This document shows positions 1 through 5,178 of a stretch of DNA of 5,204 nt, piece after piece (position 1 is the stretch's first letter; each line of letters begins with the position of its first letter). Below the pieces are notes generated by a model. That model searched no databases and was not told the DNA's origin. It saw only the letters and a program-made list of their open reading frames with translations. A program made the position numbers and the translations under genes. The DNA lies in the NCBI GenBank assembly GCA_934667865.1, contig CAKUMR010000100.1, positions 1 through 5,204 of the forward strand, written 5' to 3'. This stretch comes from an uncultured Oscillospiraceae bacterium. Lineage in GTDB: Bacteria; Bacillota_A; Clostridia; Oscillospirales; Oscillospiraceae.

Positions 1-48
1 CTGCTTGGTCGTGCCGACGTCCGTCGTCGCCGAAATGATGAAATTCAC
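1..48 (-). CDS. Probable PP2C-type Ser/Thr protein phosphatase, N-terminal fragment
   Basis: Only the first 16 codons are inside the window; the gene continues past the left edge. The translation from a GTG start at 48-46 is MNFIISATTDVGTTKQ. This resembles the first strand of bacterial PP2C (PPM) phosphatases, which typically begin with an aromatic or hydrophobic strand and then a T-D-x-G-x-x-R/K segment leading to the metal-binding N-x-D. Here T9, D10, G12 and K15 fit; the N-x-D would lie just outside. GTG is chosen because a G6 run (60-55) sits six bases upstream, and the nearby ATG at 53-51 runs into a stop after one codon. The gene starts 14 bases after the FHA gene stop, so the two are very likely co-transcribed. 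PP2C enzymes are metal-dependent phosphatases that remove phosphate from Ser/Thr residues and usually oppose Hanks-type kinases. The call rests on a short stretch plus context. Confidence 0.72.
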   Translation of the reverse strand, partial: MNFIISATTDVGTTKQ

Positions 49-54
49 GTCATT

Positions 55-60
55 CCCCCC
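55..60 (-). promoter_or_regulatory. Ribosome binding site deciding the GTG start of the PP2C gene
   Basis: A run of six G on the coding strand lies six bases before GTG at 48-46. It is the only purine-rich site in the 14-base gap, and it selects GTG over the out-of-frame ATG at 53-51. Confidence 0.55.
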
Positions 61-62
61 GA

Positions 63-1661
63 TCAGTACGTCAGGAATTCGAAGCTCTCGTTGGCCAGCG
101 TGATCTTGGCGCCGTGCGTCAGCTTCGTTTCCACATTGCTCTGGATCATAACGCCGTTGACGTAGGTATGGTTGGTGGAGTTGGTATCGACGATGTAATA
201 CTCGCCGTCGCGGTTGAGAATGTTCGCGTGGCTGCGGCTGATGGCCGTGTTGTCCGCGATGAAATAGTCCACAAAGCTGCGCTCCTTGCCGATGCGGAAG
301 GAGGGCTTATTGATCGGGATGCGCTCATTGTTCTTCACGCGCAGCAGGTAGGGCTGCACGGGCGCGGCAGGCGTGCCCACGCCGAGAACGGTCGTCTCGC
401 CGGAGGCTGCGCCGCCGAGGACGGTCGTTTCACCGAAGCTCGCGGGCTGCACCTGCGGCATCGGCGCGGCGGGCTGCACGACCGGCTGCACGGGCGCGGG
501 CATGGGCTGTGCGGCCGGACGCGCGGCAGGCTGGGGCGCAGGCTGCGCCGGACGGGGCGCGGGGGCCGGGGCGGGGGACTGACCGGGCACGGCGAAGCCC
601 GTCTGGGGCTGGCCGGGAACCGCGAATCCCATCTGCGGCGCGGGCTGGCCGGGGATGGCAAAGCCCGTCGCGGGCGCGGCCTTGGCTGCGGCGGCTGTCG
701 GCTGCTTCTGCGGCTGCGGGGCCGCGGGCTGCATGGGAGCCGCCTCCTTGGCTGCCTTCTTCGCGGCCTTTTGCGCCTTATAAAGCTCCTTGTTTTCCTT
801 GTTGTAGTGCATCAGCAGGGTAAGCATGGACATCCCTTTTTCACCCTCGGGGCGGGGCTGCACCGGCTGCGGCGCAGGCTTTTCCTTCTTTTTCTTCTCC
901 TGCACGGGGGGCGGGACCGGCACCGGCTGCGCGGGCGCGGGGCGCTGCATCTGCGGCACTGCGGGCTGCACCGACGGCTGTGCGGCGGGCTGCGGAGCCG
1001 CCGGAGCGGCATAGACCGGCGCGGGCTGCGGGGCCGGTGCCGGAGCGGGCTGCACGGGTGCGGCAGGACGCTGCACCGCAGGCTGCTGCACGGGTGCGGG
1101 CGCGGAAGCCGCGCCGTCCAGCTCGTCGAGCAGCTTGGAGAATTCAGCCAGCGAGAACACCGGCGTGCCGTTGAGGTAATTGATCAGGCGCGCGACGTAG
1201 TCGCAGTTTTCCGTCTGGTCAAAGCGCGTGTGGAACACGAGGTCGCGGAAATACCGGCCGAAATCCACCGCCGGACGCTGCGCGTCCGCGACGGGCAGGC
1301 ATACCACCAGCGTTTCCGCCGTGGTCACGTCGGCAAAGACATAATCCAGATCCAGCAGGAGCATCGCGGGGTCGATCATATAGTCCCCCGCGGACAGCAC
1401 CGCGCGGACGATGCCCCTGAACACGCCGAGCAGGCGCTTGCGGTTCACGACGCCCTCAAAAAGCTGCGTCACACTGATCTTGGCAGAAACGTTATATTTC
1501 AGGAACTTCTGCTCGTCCATCTGGGAATAGAGGGCGGGCGCCAGCCCGGCGATGTGATTGTTGACGAGCATGCCGAGGCAGGTGCTGTCAAGCGCCTCGC
1601 CCGGCTCCAGCGCACAGACCAGATAGGTGTTTGTTCCCTGATTCTCAAAGGAAAATTTCAT
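63..1661 (-). CDS. DUF6382-like N-terminal domain plus FHA-domain signalling protein (532 aa)
   Basis: A predicted phospho-threonine reader. Residues 1-183 form a folded domain with features I associate with DUF6382 (for example Y94-M-I-D-P, then a hydrophobic L-L-L-D-L-D-Y-V-F stretch), a domain found at the N-terminus of FHA proteins in Clostridia. Residues 184-437 are a Pro/Ala/Gln-rich, presumably disordered linker. It is interrupted by a Lys/Ala-rich helical stretch (274-309), three GFA(I/V)PGQ repeats (333-361) and two GETTVLG motifs (410-416, 421-427). Residues 438-532 are an FHA domain with the binding signatures intact: F-R-I-G-K (455-459), S-R-S-H (475-478) and S-T-N-H-T-Y-V-N-G (495-503). 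The last has His where the usual N-G-T has Gly. No signal peptide or membrane segment is seen, so it is probably cytoplasmic. The start has GGAGG eight bases upstream. It lies 26 bases after the WG-repeat gene and 14 before the PP2C start. FHA identity is secure; the DUF6382 assignment is from memory of the family. Confidence 0.93.
   Translation of the reverse strand: MKFSFENQGTNTYLVCALEPGEALDSTCLGMLVNNHIAGLAPALYSQMDEQKFLKYNVSAKISVTQLFEGVVNRKRLLGVFRGIVRAVLSAGDYMIDPAMLLLDLDYVFADVTTAETLVVCLPVADAQRPAVDFGRYFRDLVFHTRFDQTENCDYVARLINYLNGTPVFSLAEFSKLLDELDGAASAPAPVQQPAVQRPAAPVQPAPAPAPQPAPVYAAPAAPQPAAQPSVQPAVPQMQRPAPAQPVPVPPPVQEKKKKEKPAPQPVQPRPEGEKGMSMLTLLMHYNKENKELYKAQKAAKKAAKEAAPMQPAAPQPQKQPTAAAAKAAPATGFAIPGQPAPQMGFAVPGQPQTGFAVPGQSPAPAPAPRPAQPAPQPAARPAAQPMPAPVQPVVQPAAPMPQVQPASFGETTVLGGAASGETTVLGVGTPAAPVQPYLLRVKNNERIPINKPSFRIGKERSFVDYFIADNTAISRSHANILNRDGEYYIVDTNSTNHTYVNGVMIQSNVETKLTHGAKITLANESFEFLTY
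381..434 (-). repeat. Twin GETTVLG motifs just before the FHA domain
   Basis: Two identical heptapeptides at residues 410-416 (bases 434-414) and 421-427 (bases 401-381). They lie 11 residues apart and about 11 residues ahead of the FHA domain. The codons differ at three places (GGT/GGC, GAA/GAG, GTC/GTT), which indicates protein-level conservation. Paired threonines after an acid resemble the E-T-T phosphorylation motif of the mycobacterial and corynebacterial FHA proteins GarA and OdhI, where the phospho-Thr binds the protein's own FHA domain. Its role here is inferred. Confidence 0.7.
579..665 (-). repeat. Three GFA(I/V)PGQ peptide repeats in the FHA protein linker
   Basis: GFAIPGQ at residues 333-339 and GFAVPGQ at 345-351 and 355-361, with start-to-start spacings of 12 and 10 residues. 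The heptapeptide is almost invariant while the spacers vary, so selection appears to act on the peptide. It could be a short linear binding motif presented several times. Confidence 0.85.
735..842 (-). other. Lys/Ala-rich helical island within the linker
   Basis: Residues 274-309 break the Pro/Ala pattern. They begin with E-K-G-M-S-M-L-T-L-L-M-H-Y-N-K-E-N and continue with a stretch rich in K and A (K-A-Q-K-A-A-K-K-A-A-K-E). Leucines and methionines come first, then a basic helix-prone run. From memory, similar 'LL-H-Y-x-K-E-N' stretches occur in related Clostridial DUF6382-FHA proteins, suggesting a conserved docking or membrane-surface helix. The function is unknown. Confidence 0.5.
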
Positions 1662-1669
1662 TTCGGATT

Positions 1670-1674
1670 CCTCC
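1670..1674 (-). promoter_or_regulatory. Ribosome binding site of the FHA gene
   Basis: GGAGG on the coding strand, eight bases before the ATG at 1661-1659 and inside the 26-base gap after the WG-repeat gene stop. It fixes this ATG as the start. Confidence 0.8.
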
Positions 1675-1687
1675 GTTCCTTATGTAT

Positions 1688-2995
1688 TTAATGATGATAC
1701 TGATACAGCGACAGGTACAGCCACTCCGAATCCAGCTGCACAAAAGCGCTGCCGGTCGTATTGAAGTCCTTTGCGCCCTGAAACTGCGGTTCAATTGCCA
1801 TGTTGTTTTCCAAGTCAATAAAGCCCCATCTGCCGCCCTGTTTGACGGCCGCGAGGCCGTTGGAGAAGCTGCGGGCTTCTTCATACTGCGGCGGGATCAC
1901 CATGCCGCCATCCCGGTCAACGAAGCCCCACTTGCCATTCTGCTTCACCGCTGCATAGGTCGCGTCGGCAAAGATCCGGGCTGCTTCAAAGGTCTGATCT
2001 CCGATTTTGTTTCCTGCGGAATCGATCATAAAACAGCCGCTGCCCTGTTTCACAAAAAGGCGCCCATTGCGGTATACGACCGTCTTCTCATCCTGAAGAA
2101 CCTCGTCATAAACCGCCTGCGTCAGAGCTTCGCCGGAATCGTTGATCAGGCCCCACTTATTTCCCTGCCTGACCGCGGCAACGCCGTTGCCAAGGCCGGA
2201 GGCATCTTCATAGCCGCCGAACAGCGGCAAATCGTTTTCCAAGGAGCAGAACTCCCACGTTTTTCCATTATAAAGCGAATAGATCGTTCCGCTGACAATG
2301 CCCAGCTTCTGAATATTTTCGCCATTCTGCACGACGTGCTTTTTATTGCCGGAGCCGTCAATATAATAGGCGCTTCCATCCGGCTCGACGACCGGCGCCA
2401 GCTCAGACAGATAGGCGCCGACCTCTTTGAACTTTGCATCAACGACCAGCTTGCCGTTCTGATTTACATAGCCCCAGAGCTCTTTGATCTTCACGGGGCT
2501 CAGCTTCCCGCTGAAAATTCCTGCGTCTGCATAGGACGCGACGCCCATTGTGTAAGTATATTTAATTTCCCCGTAGATTTCTTCCAGCTTCTCGGAGGAA
2601 AGCTGACGGCCGACCGCCTTTTCATACAGATCAAAGCACTCGCCGTAATCGCCCTTGGTCTGATATATCCCCATCAGATATTCGTAAGCGCGGACATCCT
2701 TCGGATAGTCCGAAACCAGCTCTTCGCCCCAGTCCGCAGCAGTTCCCTGCAAGTCGTTTTCCAGATACATTGCTCCGAGCTCCAGAGCCAGATCCGCCGA
2801 CGGACGCATCTCCAGCGCCGCCTGATAGTCCTTGTTTGCGTCGACAACAATTCCCTGACTGCGGTATTCCCGCGCGCTGGCAAGCAGCCCGTCATACTTT
2901 TCCTGCGCCGCAGCGCGATCCGAGCACAGCTTATAAACAGAAATCCCGAAAAGGAATACCAACAGGATGGGCACTAAAAATTTATATCGTTTCAT
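1688..2995 (-). CDS. Membrane-anchored TPR and WG-repeat protein (435 aa)
   Basis: Residues 6-20 form a single hydrophobic segment after a basic start (MKRYK), giving a signal anchor with the rest outside the membrane. Residues 33-150 are helical with TPR-like spacing, including an A-x-x-Y-x-S-Q-G segment, an N-K-D-Y-Q-A-A-L-E-M-R-P repeat end and G-D-Y-G-E-C-F-D-L-Y-E-K-A. Residues 172-435 are WG (KWG) repeats, with clear copies at W174-G, W281-G, W356-G and W390-G, each followed by a hydrophobic strand and an x-D/N-x-x-G turn. Degenerate copies fit near 210, 247, 321 and 425, making about eight units of 34-40 residues, enough for a closed beta-propeller. It starts 9 bases after the prepilin peptidase stop and precedes the FHA gene by 26 bases. 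WG proteins have no single known biochemical function; a binding or scaffold role in the pilus envelope complex is inferred. Confidence 0.88.
   Translation of the reverse strand: MKRYKFLVPILLVFLFGISVYKLCSDRAAAQEKYDGLLASAREYRSQGIVVDANKDYQAALEMRPSADLALELGAMYLENDLQGTAADWGEELVSDYPKDVRAYEYLMGIYQTKGDYGECFDLYEKAVGRQLSSEKLEEIYGEIKYTYTMGVASYADAGIFSGKLSPVKIKELWGYVNQNGKLVVDAKFKEVGAYLSELAPVVEPDGSAYYIDGSGNKKHVVQNGENIQKLGIVSGTIYSLYNGKTWEFCSLENDLPLFGGYEDASGLGNGVAAVRQGNKWGLINDSGEALTQAVYDEVLQDEKTVVYRNGRLFVKQGSGCFMIDSAGNKIGDQTFEAARIFADATYAAVKQNGKWGFVDRDGGMVIPPQYEEARSFSNGLAAVKQGGRWGFIDLENNMAIEPQFQGAKDFNTTGSAFVQLDSEWLYLSLYQYHH
1691..2482 (-). repeat. WG-repeat array (about eight units, four with intact W-G)
   Basis: Residues 172-435. 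Intact W-G dipeptides are at 174, 281, 356 and 390. Units where W-G is replaced start near Y210 (Y-Y-I-D), W247 (W-E-F), C321 (C-F-M-I-D) and W425 (W-L-Y-L). Spacing between successive units is 36, 37, 34, 40, 35, 34 and 35 residues. The last two complete units are the most alike: W-G-F-V/I-D, then P-P-Q-Y-E-E-A or E-P-Q-F-Q-G-A. Confidence 0.72.
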
Positions 2996-3002
2996 CTTGA
3001 CG

Positions 3003-3007
3003 CCTCA
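3003..3007 (-). promoter_or_regulatory. Ribosome binding site of the WG-repeat gene, overlapping the upstream stop codon
   Basis: TGAGG on the coding strand. Its TGA is the stop codon of the prepilin peptidase gene, and the G-A-G-G is the Shine-Dalgarno core seven bases before the ATG at 2995-2993. The arrangement suggests translational coupling of the two genes. Confidence 0.7.
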
Positions 3008-3688
3008 CATTCCGGTCAAAAAGATGGACAAATACGTTCCCAGAACGATCGCCGGAGCAAACGGAATCACATCTTTTCTCGATTTCTTTTTTGTGATCAG
3101 AAGGAGCACCGCCAGAAGGAAGGAAAAGATCAGCGACGCAAAAATCGCCCCCCAAATACCTTCCAGTCCCAGCATCAGGCCCATGACGGCAAACAGCTTG
3201 ATATCTCCGTAGCCGACAGAATTCTTGGAGCAAAGGCGGCACAAAAACGCGGCCAGCAGCAGCGCGACCGCGGCAATTCCCTCGGACAGCAGCCTGCGCC
3301 AGATGCCCTCATACTGCACAAACAGCTCCGTCACAAAAATGCCGCCCCAGCAGATCAGCCCGAAGAGGATGAAGCGATTGGGAATACGATAGGTTTTTGC
3401 ATCGATCAGCGCCAGCGGCCACATCACCGCAAGCAGGCTCAGCCGTTTCAGGCTGAAGCAAAAGCTGTTCGTCTGATAAAGCTGCCCAAAAGCCACCGCG
3501 ACGCCTACCGTCAGCAGGATCATCACGGCGCTGTAGAGAATGACCCATTTATTCAGTATTTTAGGCGTTTCTTCTCCTGCCGGAGTGTTGGTGCGATAAT
3601 ACTTTTTCAGATCTGCCAGCATCAGCCAGAAGCTGACGCCGCTGAGCAGCGCCGTAATGCCGATCAAAATCCAGTCCGTTGCTCTCAT
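3005..3688 (-). CDS. A24-family prepilin peptidase, TadV/CpaA type (227 aa)
   Basis: An integral-membrane aspartyl protease predicted to remove the leader peptide from type IVb prepilins and pseudopilins on the cytoplasmic side. Both catalytic aspartates are present: D96 in A-L-I-D-A-K-T-Y-R-I-P-N and D162 in G-Y-G-D-I-K-L. The C-terminus has the family's P-F-A-P-A-I-V-L-G-T-Y segment (209-219). About seven or eight hydrophobic segments are visible. There is no N-methyltransferase domain with a Cys tetrad as in PilD/GspO, so it resembles the short Tad enzymes, with about 80 extra N-terminal residues carrying two membrane segments. The ATG at 3688 is preferred over an in-frame ATG at 3820. It has AAGGGG six bases upstream, and the longer form would add an Arg-rich tail lying over the end of the tadE-like gene. 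The pseudopilin gene just upstream is a likely substrate. Confidence 0.92.
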   Translation of the reverse strand: MRATDWILIGITALLSGVSFWLMLADLKKYYRTNTPAGEETPKILNKWVILYSAVMILLTVGVAVAFGQLYQTNSFCFSLKRLSLLAVMWPLALIDAKTYRIPNRFILFGLICWGGIFVTELFVQYEGIWRRLLSEGIAAVALLLAAFLCRLCSKNSVGYGDIKLFAVMGLMLGLEGIWGAIFASLIFSFLLAVLLLITKKKSRKDVIPFAPAIVLGTYLSIFLTGM

Positions 3689-3694
3689 GGCGTT

Positions 3695-3700
3695 CCCCTT
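3695..3700 (-). promoter_or_regulatory. Ribosome binding site deciding the prepilin peptidase start
   Basis: AAGGGG on the coding strand, six bases before the ATG at 3688-3686, in the 34-base gap after the TadE-like gene. It supports the 227-residue form over the 271-residue reading that would start at 3820. Confidence 0.7.
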
Positions 3701-3722
3701 TTCTCTCTGTTTCGCGGGCGGA

Positions 3723-4499
3723 TCATCCCATGATCCTGCGGCGCGGCGGCAAAATCGCCGCCGATTTCGTGCCGCTGCTGATCTTTGAATCCTCGCAGCC
3801 CCACGCATCCGTGACCGCATACTGCCGGAATGTAAACTTCATGTCTATTTTCAGCAGCTCGATCACCTTGACCTTATATGTAACGACAATCTTGATCACT
3901 CCGCTTTTTCCCTGCAGCATCAGCTGCGTGCCGGTAAAATCCATGCCGTCCATGCCGCCTTCCACCTTATAGCGCTTGAGGAACGCCTCGGGCGTATCAC
4001 CCTCAAAGGCGATCAGATTCTTTTTCATAAATGCCTTCGCGAGCAGCTTTGCGCCCTCGCCCTTTGCATCGGTAATCAGCTCTGACAGCGCACCCTTTGC
4101 AAGGCCAAGCGCAAACGCCTTCGGATCGCTCACAATATCGTCGATTCCTTCCTTGACGCTTACGGCATTTTCATAGCCTTCTCCAATCGTCGTTGACATA
4201 TCGCCGGATTTGAACGCATCAATGAAGCCGGCAACTCCATCGGCGATCTGATCAACCGTTGCGCCGGACTTCTGTCCTGCTTCGGCCCATCCCTGCTCGG
4301 TCTTATTCAGACCGAATTTGAAATAAAGATAGGAATACTGAGAGATCTCCTTTGCCGCCGTATTCAGCGCCGTGTTCATTTTGGCCTGAATATAACAGAT
4401 ATTCACAATCGACAGGATCGTGAAAATCACAAATATGAACACAGAAAGAGAAATGGTTGCTTCGACAACGATCGCACCGTTTTCGTCTTCTCTTCTCAT
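3723..4499 (-). CDS. TadE-like pseudopilin (258 aa)
   Basis: A probable minor pilin of the Tad/Flp (type IVb) system. The short charged leader (MRREDENG) ends at G8. It is followed by A9-I-V-V-E13, matching the prepilin rule of Gly before the cut and Glu at +5 of the mature protein, then a hydrophobic segment to about residue 37. The next part (Y-I-Q-A-K-M-N-T-A-L-N-T-A-A-K-E, 37-52) is the helix typical of TadE proteins. Residues 60-190 are a long, mostly helical middle of unknown function. Residues 200-237 contain alternating hydrophobic strands ending in Q-Y-A-V-T-D-A-W-G-C, resembling the C-terminal block of Clostridial TadE-like proteins. The last 20 residues are Ser- and Arg-rich. The start has a near-perfect GGAGGTGG seven bases upstream. 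It is followed after 34 bases by the matching peptidase gene. Confidence 0.85.
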   Translation of the reverse strand: MRREDENGAIVVEATISLSVFIFVIFTILSIVNICYIQAKMNTALNTAAKEISQYSYLYFKFGLNKTEQGWAEAGQKSGATVDQIADGVAGFIDAFKSGDMSTTIGEGYENAVSVKEGIDDIVSDPKAFALGLAKGALSELITDAKGEGAKLLAKAFMKKNLIAFEGDTPEAFLKRYKVEGGMDGMDFTGTQLMLQGKSGVIKIVVTYKVKVIELLKIDMKFTFRQYAVTDAWGCEDSKISSGTKSAAILPPRRRIMG

Positions 4500-4502
4500 A
4501 TT

Positions 4503-4511
4503 CCCACCTCC
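4503..4511 (-). promoter_or_regulatory. Strong ribosome binding site of the TadE-like gene
   Basis: GGAGGTGGG on the coding strand, with GGAGG seven bases before the ATG at 4499-4497. It is the best Shine-Dalgarno match in the window, suggesting high translation of the pseudopilin relative to its neighbours. Confidence 0.85.
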
Positions 4512-4532
4512 GAATATTGTTGGTTTTTGTGG

Positions 4533-4558
4533 TTACTCCGCCTGAAACGGAATATTGT
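4533..4558 (-). repeat. 26-base direct repeat, copy 1 (3' end of the LRR lipoprotein gene)
   Basis: It matches 5179-5204 at 24 of 26 positions, 646 bases apart. Both copies hold the last codons and the stop of an LRR gene. The distance equals one gene plus its 7-base spacer, as expected for a tandem gene duplication. The second copy runs off the right edge, so the full repeat length is unknown. Confidence 0.8.
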
Positions 4559-5171
4559 TTTCATTTGCGAAGGTTTCTGCATAGCTGCCCGCCGGGGCGT
4601 AGATGGTGAGGTTCTCGCAACCGTCAAAGGTGTTTTCATACAGGTTCGCAATGCTTTCCCCAAGGTAAACTTCTCTTAAGGCACTACAGAATCCAAATGT
4701 GGTTCCATATATCGTCTCTGTGCCCTCACAGATAACAATCTCGACACATTTATTGTTAATGAAAACCTGATTTAACTCTTTCACTGTTTCAGGAATTAAA
4801 ACTGCGCGGACTGTAGAATTATTACCAAATACAAGTTTTTTTAAGGCTGTAACAGGCTTTCCTTCGATTTTTTCCGGAATAACAACAATCGTATCGCTGC
4901 CTTTGTAGCTTCTGATCGTAACACCGTCATCTGCTACATCGTAGCTGAAATCCTCTGCCGGGGCAACCGCATGACTGCGCACCATTTCCTCGGTGATGGC
5001 TGCATTCGGGTCAACCGTATCGGACGGAGCTTCGCTGCTCGGTTCATCGGTGGTCACGGGGCTGTCGGAGTTGCTGGGGTTTTCCGTGGCGGGTGTCTTA
5101 TCGCCGCCGCAGGCCGTGAGCGCAAACAGCAGGCAGGTGACAAGTAACAGAATTGCAATGATTTTTTTCAT
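4533..5171 (-). CDS. BspA-like leucine-rich-repeat lipoprotein (212 aa)
   Basis: A surface lipoprotein. Residues 1-21 are a type II signal peptide: MKK, a hydrophobic core, and lipobox L-T-A-C with lipidated C21. Residues 22-60 are a Ser/Thr/Pro/Glu/Asp-rich spacer, common between lipid anchor and folded domain. Residues 75-205 are LRR_5 (BspA-like) repeats, for example V-L-I-P-E-T-V-K-E-L, C-S-A-L-R-E-V-Y-L-G-E-S-I and T-F-D-G-C-E-N-L-T-I-Y. The end Y-A-P-A-G-S-Y-A-E-T-F-A-N-E-N-N-I-P-F is the usual cap of this family. Such proteins are often surface adhesins or ligand binders; the ligand here is unknown. It sits 33 bases before the TadE-like gene on the same strand. No Shine-Dalgarno is properly spaced before the ATG. 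Its stop is 3' of an AT-rich LRR section unlike the GC-rich genes downstream. Confidence 0.9.
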   Translation of the reverse strand: MKKIIAILLLVTCLLFALTACGGDKTPATENPSNSDSPVTTDEPSSEAPSDTVDPNAAITEEMVRSHAVAPAEDFSYDVADDGVTIRSYKGSDTIVVIPEKIEGKPVTALKKLVFGNNSTVRAVLIPETVKELNQVFINNKCVEIVICEGTETIYGTTFGFCSALREVYLGESIANLYENTFDGCENLTIYAPAGSYAETFANENNIPFQAE

Positions 5172-5178
5172 GATGGTT

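Larger units (their letters stand above)
351..1112 (-). other. Region coding for the Pro/Ala/Gln-rich disordered linker
   Basis: About 254 residues (184-437) dominated by P, A, Q and V, joining the N-terminal domain to the FHA domain. The DNA is very GC-rich, and G-rich on the + strand. The same skew keeps long frames open on the other strand and in shifted frames. The composition suggests a flexible tether, with three non-random islands annotated separately. Confidence 0.85.

Noticed and set aside
51..53. ATG as the start of the left-edge gene
   Set aside because: This frame hits TGA after one more codon. The GTG at 48-46 opens the PP2C-like frame and is correctly spaced from the G-rich site.
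440..1110. Repetitive GC-rich DNA as a tandem repeat or CRISPR-like array
   Set aside because: There is no regular DNA unit or spacer pattern. The repetition comes from Pro/Ala/Gln codons and is explained by the protein linker.
1662..1687. Gap between the WG and FHA genes as a terminator or promoter
   Set aside because: It is only 26 bases, with a Shine-Dalgarno and no inverted repeat or -35/-10 pair; it fits an intra-operon junction.
114..1691. A 525-codon open frame on the plus strand opposite the FHA gene
   Set aside because: It is a shadow kept open by the GC-rich codon pattern of the FHA gene. Its product is an Arg/Gly/Leu/His-rich low-complexity sequence without recognisable domains, while the minus-strand frame has a Shine-Dalgarno, an intact FHA domain and operon spacing.
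1631..2977. A 448-codon open frame on the plus strand opposite the WG-repeat gene
   Set aside because: The minus-strand frame encodes a clear signal anchor and WG repeats. The plus-strand product has no recognisable domain and would overlap the neighbouring genes.
3689..3820. A longer N-terminus for the prepilin peptidase, starting at 3820
   Set aside because: The extra 44 residues are Arg-rich, overlap the end of the TadE-like gene by about 100 bases, and lack a ribosome binding site. The ATG at 3688 has AAGGGG six bases upstream.
5161..5169. Run of T on the plus strand as a terminator tail
   Set aside because: It is the Lys-Lys-Ile coding start (AAAAAAATC on the minus strand) of the lipoprotein signal peptide, with no hairpin next to it.
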